From the NCBI RefSeq assembly GCF_017921975.2, contig NZ_JAGEMO020000077.1:1-46805 (forward strand): 46,805 nt of DNA, written 5' to 3'. Positions 16,356 through 24,733 of the stretch are shown here, in pieces. Origin of the DNA: Hymenobacter terricola (GTDB taxonomy: Bacteria; Bacteroidota; Bacteroidia; Cytophagales; Hymenobacteraceae). A program made the translations under genes and the position numbers. Numbering within the stretch: the first letter of the stretch is position 1; each line of letters begins with the position of its first letter. The notes beneath the pieces were generated by a model. That model had not been told where the DNA came from. It did no database searches and saw only the letters and a program-made list of their open reading frames with translations.

Positions 16356-18299
16356 ATGGGCAAAATAATCGGCATTGACCTCGGCACCACCAACTCGTGC
16401 GTGGCCGTAATGGAAGGCAACGAACCCGTGGTCATCCCCAACAGCGAAGGCCGCCGCACCACCCCCAGCATCGTCGCTTTCCTCGACGGGGGCAAGGGCG
16501 AGCGCAAAGTGGGCGACCCGGCCAAGCGCCAGGCCGTGACCAACCCCAGAAACACCATCGCCAGCATCAAGCGCTTCATGGGCCGCCAGTTTTCGGAAGT
16601 AACCGCCGAAAGCAAGTACGTAGCCTATGATTTGGTGCCCGGCGCCAACAATACGGTAGCCGTCAAAATCGGCGACCGCAACTATACGCCGCAGGAAATC
16701 TCGGCCATGGTGCTTCAGAAAATGAAGCAAACCGCGGAGGATTACCTCGGCCAGCCCGTCACCGAAGCCGTTATCACGGTGCCCGCGTACTTCAACGACG
16801 CCCAGCGCCAGGCCACGAAAGAAGCCGGTGCCATTGCCGGCCTCGACGTGAAGCGCATCATCAACGAGCCCACCGCCGCAGCCCTGGCATACGGCCTCGA
16901 CAAGAAGCACAAAGACCAGAAAATCGCCGTGTATGACCTCGGCGGTGGCACGTTTGATATCTCCATTCTGGAGCTTGGCGATGGCGTGTTTGAAGTGCTG
17001 AGCACCAACGGCGACACCCACCTCGGCGGCGACGACTTCGACCAGGTTATCATCAACTTCCTGGCCGACCAGTTCAAGTCGGACAACGAAGGCCTCGACC
17101 TGCGCAACGACCCCATGGCCCTCCAGCGCTTGAAAGAAGCCGCTGAAAAAGCCAAAGTGGAGCTCTCCAGCTCGACCGAAACCGAAATCAACCTGCCCTA
17201 CATCACCGCTACGGCCTCGGGCCCCAAGCACCTGGTGGTGAAGCTGAGCCGCGCCAAATTTGAGCAGCTCGCCGACGACCTCGTGCGCCGCTCGATGGAG
17301 CCCGTAAAAAAAGCCTTGTCGGACGCCGGTTTGTCGACTTCCGACATCAACGAGGTTATCCTCGTGGGTGGCTCGACCCGCATTCCCCGCATCCAGGAGG
17401 AAGTGGAGAAATTCTTCGGCAAGAAGCCTTCGAAAGGCGTGAACCCCGACGAAGTAGTGGCCATCGGTGCCGCTATCCAGGGCGGTGTGCTCACCGGCGA
17501 AGTGAAAGACGTGCTGCTGCTCGACGTGACCCCGCTGTCGCTCGGCATTGAGACGATGGGCGGCGTGATGACCAAGCTCATCGAGTCGAACACGACCATC
17601 CCCACCAAGAAATCGGAAACCTTCTCCACGGCTTCGGATTCGCAGCCTTCGGTGGAAATCCATGTGCTGCAAGGCGAGCGGCCCCTGGCCAGTCAGAACC
17701 GCACCATCGGCAAGTTCCACCTCGACAGCATCCCGCCCGCCCCCCGTGGCGTGCCGCAGATTGAGGTAATCTTCGACATCGACGCCAACGGCATCCTGAA
17801 CGTAACCGCCAAGGACAAAGGCACCGGCAAAGAGCAGAAAATCCGCATCGAAGCCAGCAGCGGCCTGAGCGAGGACGACATCAAGCGCATGCGCGACGAA
17901 GCCGCTGCCAACGCCGAGTCGGACAAAGCCGAAACCGAGCGCATCACGAAAGTGAACGCCGCCGACTCGATGATTTTCCAAACCGAGAAGCAGCTGAAAG
18001 AGTACGGCGACAAGCTGAGCGGGGGCAACAAAACCGCCGTCGAAGGCGCGCTGGCCGACCTTAAGAAAGCCCACGAAAGCAAGGACCTCGCGGCCATTGA
18101 CACCGCCATGACGGCCATCAACGCCGCCTGGCAGGCTGCCTCGCAGGAGATGTACGCCGCTGGCGGCGCCGAAGGTGGCCAGCCCGGTGCCGGTGGTTTC
18201 CCCGGCGCCGACGGCCAGCCCTCGAACGGCGACGGCCAGGGCCAGCCCGCCGGCGACCACGTCACCGACGTGGACTACGAAGAAGTGGACGGCAAATAA
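16356..18299 (+). CDS. dnaK: Molecular chaperone DnaK (Hsp70)
   Basis: This 647-residue Hsp70 refolds client proteins with ATP and cooperates with DnaJ and GrpE. It shows IIGIDLGTTNSCVAVMEG, the phosphate motif VYDLGGGTFDISILELGDG, the linker VLLLDVTPLSLGIETMGGVM, a substrate-binding domain, and the C-terminal motif YEEVDGK after a Gly-rich tail. The ATG at 16356 gives the canonical MGKIIGIDLGTTNS start; the 25-codon upstream extension is not supported. It is monocistronic: grpE and dnaJ are not adjacent, and a strong terminator follows. The TAA stop is immediately followed by a degenerate interspersed repeat. Confidence 0.98.
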   Translation: MGKIIGIDLGTTNSCVAVMEGNEPVVIPNSEGRRTTPSIVAFLDGGKGERKVGDPAKRQAVTNPRNTIASIKRFMGRQFSEVTAESKYVAYDLVPGANNTVAVKIGDRNYTPQEISAMVLQKMKQTAEDYLGQPVTEAVITVPAYFNDAQRQATKEAGAIAGLDVKRIINEPTAAALAYGLDKKHKDQKIAVYDLGGGTFDISILELGDGVFEVLSTNGDTHLGGDDFDQVIINFLADQFKSDNEGLDLRNDPMALQRLKEAAEKAKVELSSSTETEINLPYITATASGPKHLVVKLSRAKFEQLADDLVRRSMEPVKKALSDAGLSTSDINEVILVGGSTRIPRIQEEVEKFFGKKPSKGVNPDEVVAIGAAIQGGVLTGEVKDVLLLDVTPLSLGIETMGGVMTKLIESNTTIPTKKSETFSTASDSQPSVEIHVLQGERPLASQNRTIGKFHLDSIPPAPRGVPQIEVIFDIDANGILNVTAKDKGTGKEQKIRIEASSGLSEDDIKRMRDEAAANAESDKAETERITKVNAADSMIFQTEKQLKEYGDKLSGGNKTAVEGALADLKKAHESKDLAAIDTAMTAINAAWQAASQEMYAAGGAEGGQPGAGGFPGADGQPSNGDGQGQPAGDHVTDVDYEEVDGK

Positions 18300-18325
18300 T
18301 CTCGTGGATTTCGCGGATTTTGTAA
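18297..18325. repeat. Interspersed repeat abutting the dnaK stop
   Basis: TAATCTCGTGGATTTCGCGG follows the last codon of dnaK and includes its stop. The same motif type, TAATC.CGGATT repeated, lies at 31133-31192 and there supplies the yceI stop. Confidence 0.55.
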
Positions 18326-18334
18326 ACCGTTGAG

Positions 18335-18369
18335 AAGGGCCGGAAGCAATTGCTTCCGGCCCTTTTTTT
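18335..18369 (+). terminator. Rho-independent terminator of dnaK
   Basis: AAGGGCCGGAAGC and its complement form a near-perfect palindromic stem around AATT, followed by a run of seven T. Confidence 0.92.
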
Positions 18370-18454
18370 ATTGGCCTGCGGTTCATCAGTATTTTTTTCT
18401 GAGCTTGCTGCTTGAAAAATTATGTGACGGCCACTTTCCATTTCAAGCTACCCG

Positions 18455-19108
18455 ATGGAAGAATTTCATCAATACCAATCCTTTGCCAATGCGGAAGTTG
18501 CTCAGGGACTGTTGAGTCTGTTTCGCCACCACAACATCGTGTACGAGACTGGTCTCGACGAACCGGCCTACAGCCTGAATATGGCGTTTAATCCCACCGA
18601 TACCCGCTTCGTGGTGCGGCTGCGGCCCGATGATTTTGAAACGGCGCGGCGGCTGGAAGACGAATTCAACCACCATTTCACGGCCACGGCCGACCCCAAC
18701 CATTACCTGTACACCTTCACCAACGACGAGCTGTTTGACATGCTGGTGAAGCCCGACGAGTGGAACAGCTACGACGTGACGCTGGCCGGCCAGATTCTGA
18801 GGCAGCGCGGCCGCAGCGTGACGCCCGATACCGTGCGCCTCCTGCAGCAAAACCGTTTGGTTGAAATGGCCAAGCCCGAGCCCAGCCAGAAGTCCTGGAT
18901 TTTGGCGGGCTACGTTTTCGCGCTTTTGGGCGGGTTCATCAGCATTTTCATTGGCTGGCACCTGCGCAATCACACCAAGTTATTGCCCAACGGCGCGCAG
19001 GTTCCGGCCTTTAGCGCCGATGACCGGGCGCACGGACTCCGCATTCTGGTGTTGGGGTGCCTCGGCGCGGTGGCGTCGATAGCGCTGCGGGTTTCGCTCA
19101 GCAAGTAG
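18455..19108 (+). CDS. Hypothetical protein with C-terminal membrane helices
   Basis: This is a 217-residue protein I cannot place in a family. The first 140 residues are soluble and acidic with aromatic-rich segments such as YETGLDEPAYSLNM and NHYLYTFTNDELFDML; two membrane helices follow at about residues 149-168 and 193-214, joined by a short polar loop. The topology suggests a cytoplasmic sensor-like domain tethered to the membrane. It stands alone between dnaK and a lipoprotein gene. Confidence 0.75.
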   Translation: MEEFHQYQSFANAEVAQGLLSLFRHHNIVYETGLDEPAYSLNMAFNPTDTRFVVRLRPDDFETARRLEDEFNHHFTATADPNHYLYTFTNDELFDMLVKPDEWNSYDVTLAGQILRQRGRSVTPDTVRLLQQNRLVEMAKPEPSQKSWILAGYVFALLGGFISIFIGWHLRNHTKLLPNGAQVPAFSADDRAHGLRILVLGCLGAVASIALRVSLSK

Positions 19109-19215
19109 TTTTTATCGCATCTTTTTAACCCTCCGCACCCGTTCGCGTAAGCACGTCCATTACGGCCTTAATCCTTGCGTAACATTCGATTTTATCCCAC
19201 GGTCACATTTTATAC

Positions 19216-19878
19216 ATGAAAAACTCCTCCTCCTTATTTCCCGCCCGTGCCCTGGCGCTGGGTGCCCTGCTGCTGGCCACCAATGCCTGCAGCGTGAGCG
19301 AGCAAGTGAAAGACAAGCCCAGCGGCAAAAACGCCTCGACCGAAGCCCTCGAAAACGAGTCCTACACCCTGATGCAGTACCGCCTGAATTTTGTGGACGA
19401 GGCCAAGCTCGACGGCCAGGATATCCTGTTCGTGCGCCAAGCGGCCGACATTGCCTCGCCCCAGCAAGCCCAGCTGCAAACGGCCCTGCAAAAAGGCAAC
19501 CTGCCGCTGCACCTCAAAATGCGCGTGTACGCCCGCAATCCCAGCCCCACCAACGTCCAGCTCAAGCAGCTCGATTACAAGCTGCTGCTCGATGGCAAGG
19601 AGCTGACGGCCGGCACCACCGGCGTCAATACTCAGCTCGAAGCCAGCGCCATCGAAACCCTGCCCATCACGGTGGACATGAACGTCAAGCCGGCCCAACT
19701 CAATGGCAGCACCCCGGCCGCCTTCGCTGCCGGCTTCACCGATTTCACCGCCGCCAACCGCCGCCTCACCGTCCGTATCCGCCCGATGTACGTGGGGGCC
19801 AGCGGCCGCCAAGTGCCCCCCGCCGACTTCGAATCCATTGAGTTGGTAACGGTAAAAAAGGCTGTTACGGTGAAGTAG
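19216..19878 (+). CDS. LEA-type-2/WHy-like lipoprotein
   Basis: This 220-residue lipoprotein has a signal ending in LLATNAC, with the lipidated Cys at residue 25. The region about 95-200 resembles a LEA14/WHy Ig-like domain: LHLKMRVYARNPSPTNVQLK, DYKLLLDGKELTAGTTG, then alternating strands to VTVDMNVKP-like and VRIRPMYV segments. Such domains are linked to stress tolerance in desiccation-tolerant organisms, but the role in this lipoprotein is inferred only from fold-like pattern. A hairpin with a T-run ends the transcript. Confidence 0.7.
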   Translation: MKNSSSLFPARALALGALLLATNACSVSEQVKDKPSGKNASTEALENESYTLMQYRLNFVDEAKLDGQDILFVRQAADIASPQQAQLQTALQKGNLPLHLKMRVYARNPSPTNVQLKQLDYKLLLDGKELTAGTTGVNTQLEASAIETLPITVDMNVKPAQLNGSTPAAFAAGFTDFTAANRRLTVRIRPMYVGASGRQVPPADFESIELVTVKKAVTVK

Positions 19879-19899
19879 ACCGCAAGTTGGTTACCCTTT

Positions 19900-19955
19900 A
19901 GAACGTCATGCTACCTCTTGCGTCCGCAGAGCCGAAGCATGACGTTCTTTTTTAT
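19900..19955 (+). terminator. Repeat-derived hairpin acting as terminator (family C)
   Basis: Arms 19900-19912 and 19936-19948 (AGAACGTCATGCT and complement) are followed by TTTTTT. The arm equals the outer part of the GIY-YIG element arms, so this is a short gene-less relative that can work as a terminator. Confidence 0.75.
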
Positions 19956-19959
19956 TCGC

Positions 19960-21081
19960 TTACTCGTTTCCTGCCGCCACGTCCGCCACGCCTTCTTCAA
20001 TTTTTTCCTCAGCCTCTTCCTGGTCGTCATCGTCGGCATTTTCCAGCTCAAAATCCTGGGCGTGCCAGCCGTCGGGTTCGTAGCTGAGGCGGATGTAAAT
20101 CGGGTAATGGTCGGAGCCGATGTGGGTGAGGCGTTCCAGGCGCTGGAGGCGGAAGTGCGCCGAGTGAAAGACGTGGTCGAGCGGCCAGCGCAACAGCTTG
20201 TAATCGGCGTGAAACGTGGGCAGCAGGCCCCGCCCGATGCGCGGGTCGAGCAGGCGCGACAGCCGGCGAAACAGCTCGGAGGTGTGCGACCACGCCACGT
20301 CGTTCAGGTCGCCGGCCACCACGGTGGGGCCGTCGTGCTCTTTAATAAACTTGCCCACCACCAGCAACTCCGCATCGCGGCGGGCGCTGTTCTTCGATTC
20401 CTGCGGGGCCGGGGGCTTGGGATGCAGGAAGTGCAGGTTCACGGGCAAATTGTTGGGCAACACCACACGCCCGTGAAACGAGGGAATATCGGGGTCGAGG
20501 AGGTAGCGAATCTGCGGCTCGCGCAGCGGCAGCCGCGAAAACACCAACATGCCGTAGGTATTGGGCAGCGGGGCGTGGCAGGTGTAGGGGTAGTCGGCTT
20601 CGATGCGCTGCAGCTGGCTCAGCCACCAGTCGTCGGTTTCCACGGCCAGCACCATGTCGGGTCGCCAGTGCCGGATGTGGCCCAGCAGGCGCGAGGCGTC
20701 GCGGTTATACATCAGCACGTTGGCCACCATCAGGCTGAGGTGATGGTCGGTATCATCGGCCGAGCGGCTGGCATCGGCCACTTGCTTGCGGTGCAGCGGC
20801 GTGTAGGGCCAGATGCGGCTCAGCTGGTACACAACGGCCACGGCCAGGCTCACCACAAAAAAGCTGTGCCCGAAGCTGCGGCTTGCGGGCAGCAGCAGCA
20901 TGGCGGCCAGGCTGAGGCACAGCCCAGCCACAATTTGCAGGCGCGGAAAGTCGCAAATGCGAATCCACCACGCGGTTTGGCGGAAAACGGGCACCACGGT
21001 TACCAGCAAGCCCACGCAGCCCAGTATCCAGGCAAGCCAGTGGGCAGCCGTCAGCAAGCCGGATAGGAACAAAGGCATGGG
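19960..21081 (-). CDS. Membrane-anchored endonuclease/exonuclease/phosphatase-family protein
   Basis: This 373-residue protein has three membrane helices in the first 100 residues, then an EEP (DNase I-like) domain. Motifs are NVLMYNRD, AVETDDWW (metal-binding Glu), VVAGDLNDVAWS, PLDHVFHS and the catalytic GSDHYPIY. The C-terminal 35 residues are very acidic (DDDDQEEAEEKIEEG). Such proteins cleave phosphodiesters or phosphoesters, probably outside the cytoplasm here. I used ATG 21081 (MPLFLSGLL), 12 codons inside the longest frame, because it starts just before the first helix. Confidence 0.85.
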   Translation of the reverse strand, partial: PMPLFLSGLLTAAHWLAWILGCVGLLVTVVPVFRQTAWWIRICDFPRLQIVAGLCLSLAAMLLLPASRSFGHSFFVVSLAVAVVYQLSRIWPYTPLHRKQVADASRSADDTDHHLSLMVANVLMYNRDASRLLGHIRHWRPDMVLAVETDDWWLSQLQRIEADYPYTCHAPLPNTYGMLVFSRLPLREPQIRYLLDPDIPSFHGRVVLPNNLPVNLHFLHPKPPAPQESKNSARRDAELLVVGKFIKEHDGPTVVAGDLNDVAWSHTSELFRRLSRLLDPRIGRGLLPTFHADYKLLRWPLDHVFHSAHFRLQRLERLTHIGSDHYPIYIRLSYEPDGWHAQDFELENADDDDQEEAEEKIEEGVADVAAGNE

Positions 21082-21135
21082 GGGAAATGAGGATTGAGAA
21101 GGTGTGGACGATAGCACGTTATGCTCATCTGGCCC

Positions 21136-21708
21136 CTACACATCGTCCTGAAAGCCGCCCTTGCGCAATTCTTCAATCGTGCGCATCACCCGGTCTTTTA
21201 GCGTGGTGCGATATTTTTCCAGCACGTCGGCCAGGCGGGCGTTGTGAATTGCCAGCATCTGGGTGGCCAATACGGCGGCATTGGCGGCACTGTCGATGCC
21301 CACCGTGGCCACCGGCACGCCGGCTGGCATCTGAATCATGCTCAGCACCGAATCGAGCCCCTGAATGGACGTGGTGCTGTTGATGGGCACCCCAATCACG
21401 GGCAGGATGGTGAAGGCGGCCACCATGCCCGGCAGGTGAGCGGCCCCGCCCCCGCCGGCTATCAGCACGCGCAGGCCGCGCTTGCGGGCGCTTTCGGCGT
21501 ACTCCACCATGCGGTGCGGCGTGCGGTGCGGCGATACCAAGGTGATTTCGTAGGGAATGCCGAACAGGCGGAGCAAATCGGCAGCGGCCGACATGATTTT
21601 CAAATCCGATTTCGACCCCATGATGATGCCCACCAGGGGCGTTTCGGTGGTGGGGCGGTCGTCGTCGGAGCCCGCCGAATGAGCGGCTGCAGAGGCGTCA
21701 AGAGTCAT
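21136..21708 (-). CDS. purE: N5-carboxyaminoimidazole ribonucleotide mutase
   Basis: This 190-residue PurE moves the carboxyl group of N5-CAIR to give CAIR in purine synthesis. It shows VGIIMGSKSDLKIMSAAADL, the active-site SPHRTPHRM, IAGGGGAAHLPGMVAAFT and GVPINSTTSIQGLDSVLSMI. The first 24 residues before this core are Ala/Ser/Asp-rich and longer than usual. ATG 21708 is chosen because longer frames would overlap the divergent marC gene. purK is not adjacent. Confidence 0.95.
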   Translation of the reverse strand: MTLDASAAAHSAGSDDDRPTTETPLVGIIMGSKSDLKIMSAAADLLRLFGIPYEITLVSPHRTPHRMVEYAESARKRGLRVLIAGGGGAAHLPGMVAAFTILPVIGVPINSTTSIQGLDSVLSMIQMPAGVPVATVGIDSAANAAVLATQMLAIHNARLADVLEKYRTTLKDRVMRTIEELRKGGFQDDV

Positions 21709-21809
21709 GAACTGGAAAGCGAGAAAGGCGGAAAGCAGAAACCCGGCCAGCAAAGCCGCGCCGTTGAGGCGGCAAAATAGGACATTTCCGCCCGGCCCGG
21801 CCCTTCCCC

Positions 21810-21817
21810 TACCTTTG
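21810..21817 (+). promoter_or_regulatory. -7 box for marC
   Basis: TACCTTTG, a perfect TAnnTTTG, ends 6 bases before the marC ATG; a very short or absent leader is implied. Confidence 0.65.
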
Positions 21818-21823
21818 CGCTCT

Positions 21824-22444
21824 ATGGAAATTTTGCTGGCCACCTTCACTACCCTGTTTTCCATCGTCAATCCGTTCGGGGCGATGCCGGTTTTCCTCAC
21901 CCTCACGGCCGACGACCGGGCCTCGGAGCGCGCCCGCACGGCCCTGCGCGCCTGCATCTACATGGTGTGCATTCTGTGCGTCGCCTTTTTTGGTGGGCAG
22001 TACATTCTGAATTTTTTTGGCATCAACATCCAGCATTTGCGCATCGCGGGCGGCATCCTGCTCATGCGCTCGGCCTTCGAGCTGCTCACGCCCGGCGGCA
22101 ACCGCGACCGGGTCGGCCCCGATGCCCTCGAAGAAAGCAAGCAGAAGGACGACATCAGCTTCACGCCGCTGGCCATGCCCATGCTCTCCGGGCCGGGTTC
22201 GATGGCCATTTGCATCGGCCTCATCCGCCCCACTTATGTCGACAAGGCCATGACCGTGGCCGGCTTTGCGCTGGTGGCGCTGGCGGCTTTCATCATCCTC
22301 CTTTTTTCGCTGCGCCTCACCCGCGTGCTGGGCAAGCCGGGCATGGCGGCCATGTCGCGCGTCATCGGCTTCATCACGCTGGCTATCGGGGTTAATTTTC
22401 TGGCCTCGGCCATCGGCGTTCTGTTCCCCGGCCTCACGCGATAA
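21824..22444 (+). CDS. MarC-family integral membrane protein
   Basis: This 206-residue protein has six predicted helices and the MarC pattern: FSIVNPFGAMPVFLTLT in the first helix, FFGINIQHLRIAGGILLM in the middle, AMPMLSGPGSM and the ending RVIGFITLAIGVNFLASAI (shortened). Once linked to multiple antibiotic resistance, MarC proteins have no settled function. ATG 21824 is chosen by family N-terminus and by the -7 box 6 bases upstream; the longer frame would run into purE. Confidence 0.92.
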   Translation: MEILLATFTTLFSIVNPFGAMPVFLTLTADDRASERARTALRACIYMVCILCVAFFGGQYILNFFGINIQHLRIAGGILLMRSAFELLTPGGNRDRVGPDALEESKQKDDISFTPLAMPMLSGPGSMAICIGLIRPTYVDKAMTVAGFALVALAAFIILLFSLRLTRVLGKPGMAAMSRVIGFITLAIGVNFLASAIGVLFPGLTR

Positions 22445-22470
22445 CGCCCCGTGCAAGCGCCCTTCGGACG

Positions 22471-22478
22471 TACCTTTG
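22471..22478 (+). promoter_or_regulatory. -7 box for hemE
   Basis: TACCTTTG ends 9 bases before the hemE ATG, so the mRNA leader should be about 5 bases or less. No clear -33 element is visible. Confidence 0.65.
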
Positions 22479-22487
22479 CGCTTCCTT

Positions 22488-23513
22488 ATGCTAAAAAACG
22501 ACCTTTTCCTGCGTGCCGCCCGGGGCGAAGCCACCGAGCGCACCCCCGTCTGGCTCATGCGCCAGGCCGGCCGCATCCTGCCCGAATACCGCGCCCTGCG
22601 CGCCCGTCTTTCCGGCTTCAAAGAGCTGGTGGAAACCCCCGCGCTGGCCGCCGAAGTCACCATCCAGCCCATCGACGCGCTGGACGTGGACGCCGCCATC
22701 ATCTTCTCCGACATCCTCGTGGTGCCCGACGCCATGGGCCTGACCTACGAAATGGTGGAAGCCCGCGGCCCCCTCTTCCCTGAAGTCATCCGTTCGGCTG
22801 CCGACGTGGACAAGCTCCGCGTCCCCGACCCCGAAGAAGGCCTTGGTTACGTGCTGGAAGCCATTCGCATCACCCACCGCGCCCTCAACGGCCGGGTGCC
22901 GCTCATCGGTTTTGCTGGCGCGCCCTGGACTATCCTGGCCTACATGGTGGAAGGCCACGGCTCCAAAACCTTCTCCAAAGCGCGGGGCATGCTCTACAAG
23001 GAGCCCGCCCTTGCCCACCGCTTATTGGCGAAAATCACCGCCACCACCATCGCCTATCTTCAGGCCCAGGTGGCGGCCGGCGCGCAAGTCGTCCAGGTCT
23101 TCGATTCGTGGGCCGGCATCCTGCCCCCCGCGCACTACACCGAGTTTTCGACCCGCTACATCCAGGAAATCTGCGAGGCCCTGGCCCCGCTGGTCCCCGT
23201 CACTGTGTTTGCCAAAGGGGCCTGGTGGGCCGTGCCCGAGTTCGCCGCCATGCCCTGCCGCACCATAGGCCTCGACTGGAACCAGGACCCCGCCCAGGTG
23301 CGCCTGCAAGCCGGCACTAAAACCCTGCAAGGCAACCTCGACCCCTGCGCCCTCTACGGCACCCCCGCCCAGGTAAAAGCCGCCACCGAAACCATGCTCC
23401 GCCAGTTCGCCGGCGGCCCCCACATCGCCAACCTCGGCCACGGCGTCTACCCCGACACCAACCCCGACAGCGTCCGCGTCTTCGTGGAAACGGTGAAGGC
23501 TTGGCAGGGGTAG
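22488..23513 (+). CDS. hemE: Uroporphyrinogen decarboxylase
   Basis: This 341-residue enzyme decarboxylates uroporphyrinogen III to coproporphyrinogen III in heme synthesis. The signature PVWLMRQAGRILPEYR is near the N-terminus, the catalytic Asp is in IIFSDILVVPDAMG, and FAGAPWTILAYMVEG, VFDSWAG and GHGVYPDTNP follow as expected. The length is normal. ATG 22488 matches the family start (MLKNDLFLRAARGE). No other heme genes are adjacent. Confidence 0.97.
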   Translation: MLKNDLFLRAARGEATERTPVWLMRQAGRILPEYRALRARLSGFKELVETPALAAEVTIQPIDALDVDAAIIFSDILVVPDAMGLTYEMVEARGPLFPEVIRSAADVDKLRVPDPEEGLGYVLEAIRITHRALNGRVPLIGFAGAPWTILAYMVEGHGSKTFSKARGMLYKEPALAHRLLAKITATTIAYLQAQVAAGAQVVQVFDSWAGILPPAHYTEFSTRYIQEICEALAPLVPVTVFAKGAWWAVPEFAAMPCRTIGLDWNQDPAQVRLQAGTKTLQGNLDPCALYGTPAQVKAATETMLRQFAGGPHIANLGHGVYPDTNPDSVRVFVETVKAWQG

Positions 23514-23549
23514 GGTTTACTTAGCACAGCTACTCATATACGAGCATTT

Positions 23550-23978
23550 ATGCCTGGTATGTCTGAGGATTTGGTTCTGCTTGAGTTAAATGCCCGGTGG
23601 AATTGCGACCTACCTTTTGGCTGGGTGCCCATCACCGGCCCTGCCGACAACTCGAAGGAGATAAATATTTATACCCTGGAATCTTTTATAGAGTGGTTTG
23701 ATGATGGCGCTATGAAACTGCTTCTTACGGATACATTCAGCATATCTGCTGTATATGAGGTTCAGGAAGGAGGAGCAGTAGCATTTGTTGAACTAGATAA
23801 GTGCGTATTCGGCTATAATGGATTCGAACATCTGTACACCGACGCTTCCTTTCAGTTCCTTCTTTACTTCTCACACGAGAATTCGGTAACAGCCGGTGGC
23901 AAGCACCTGATAGAAGCAATTCACCTCGCTTGGCCGGCTTACAAAAACCATTTCTGGAACCCCGATTTTCTTCAATAA
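23550..23978 (+). CDS. Hypothetical protein
   Basis: This is a 142-residue soluble acidic protein with many aromatic residues (FIEWFDDGAMKLLL, FGYNGFEHLYTDASFQFLLY) that I cannot assign. It has no signal peptide or membrane helix. The composition is much less GC-rich than the flanking hemE gene, which suggests acquisition; small acidic proteins of this type are often immunity-like, but nothing here proves that. It starts 36 bases after hemE. Confidence 0.65.
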   Translation: MPGMSEDLVLLELNARWNCDLPFGWVPITGPADNSKEINIYTLESFIEWFDDGAMKLLLTDTFSISAVYEVQEGGAVAFVELDKCVFGYNGFEHLYTDASFQFLLYFSHENSVTAGGKHLIEAIHLAWPAYKNHFWNPDFLQ

Positions 23979-24002
23979 ATCAGAAGTAATACTTCTCCAT
24001 CC

Positions 24003-24185
24003 ATGTTCGGCCCCGTCTTTTACCTCACCCTGGCCCTGCTCCTGACGCTGCTGTTCTTCATGTGGCGTTGGTACCTGCGCAAGTCCGAGCGGTCGGGCTT
24101 CGAAACCTTCATGATGGTACTGATTTCGTTCGGCAGCCTCTCGCCCGTGTTTTTCTTGGTTTATCTGTTGCTGTTTCGCCGCTAA
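24003..24185 (+). CDS. Small two-helix membrane protein
   Basis: This 60-residue protein has two predicted membrane helices, residues about 5-21 and 35-57, with a basic loop (RWYLRKSERSGF) between them. I do not recognise the family. It begins 24 bases after the previous gene and ends 46 bases before the PhnA-domain gene, so the three small genes may share a transcript. Confidence 0.6.
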   Translation: MFGPVFYLTLALLLTLLFFMWRWYLRKSERSGFETFMMVLISFGSLSPVFFLVYLLLFRR

Positions 24186-24231
24186 GCACGCTGATTAACC
24201 AGCCAGTTTCTTTCCCCGAATTACCCACCCC

Positions 24232-24441
24232 ATGGACGTAAAAGACAGCAACGGCACCCTGCTCGCCGAAGGCGACTCAGTCACCCTCATCAAAGACCTC
24301 AAAGTAAAAGGCTCCTCCCTCACGCTCAAGCGCGGTACGGTGGTCAAAAACATCCGCCTCACCAACAGCGCCGCCGAAATAGAAGGCCGGGCCGGCGGCA
24401 GCACGATGGTGCTGAAAACCGAGTTTCTGAAGAAAGCCTAG
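24232..24441 (+). CDS. PhnA/YjdM C-terminal-domain protein
   Basis: This 69-residue protein matches the C-terminal SH3-like domain of YjdM (old name PhnA): VKDSNGTLLAEGDSVTLIKD, LKVKGSSLTLKRGTVVKNIR, then LKTEFLKK at the end. The N-terminal zinc-ribbon domain of full YjdM is absent, so this is a single-domain version rather than a truncation, because it begins with a proper ATG. Despite the old name there is no sign of a phosphonate pathway nearby. Confidence 0.88.
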   Translation: MDVKDSNGTLLAEGDSVTLIKDLKVKGSSLTLKRGTVVKNIRLTNSAAEIEGRAGGSTMVLKTEFLKKA

Positions 24442-24479
24442 CTACTTAGGCCGCCGCGGGCCTATGGGCTGGCCCGTGT

Positions 24480-24725
24480 TGCGGAGGAGCAAGGACGGGA
24501 CAAGTATGAGGGTGCACTTTGCGTATATGAGCACCCACGTTGCGCGTAAGAGCGGGCTCATGGCGCGTATGAGCAGGCGCGTGGGCCGTATGAGATGGCA
24601 AAAGTGCCGTATAAGATGGCAAAAGGTTCTATGAGACGGCAAAAGTGCCGTATGAGATAGCAAAAGCGTCCTATAAGATGGCAAAAGTGCCGTATGAGAC
24701 GGCAAAAGCCTCCTACGAGCATGTA
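24480..24725. repeat. Tandem array of about twelve 21-bp units (array 2)
   Basis: The pentamer ATGAG (or ATAAG, AAGAG, ACGAG) recurs at 24485, 24506, 24527, 24548, 24569, 24590, 24611, 24631, 24652, 24673, 24694 and 24715, that is, every 21 bases with a single 20-base step. The minus-strand core is GCCATCTCATACGGC followed by ACTTTT. It fills the gap between two convergent genes. Compared with array 1 it shares period, GCCATC and GGC-ACTT positions. Confidence 0.9.
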
Positions 24726-24733
24726 AACCTCCC

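Noticed and set aside
16068..18386. A 772-codon open frame on the minus strand opposite dnaK
   Set aside because: Shadow of dnaK; low-complexity Gly/Val/Ala/His content and no domain.
24232..24441. Phosphonate utilisation locus
   Set aside because: Only the YjdM C-terminal domain is present; the PhnA name is historical and no phn genes are nearby.
24480..24725. CRISPR array
   Set aside because: Unit of 21 bases with no conserved repeat/unique spacer alternation, variable positions within the unit, and no cas genes.
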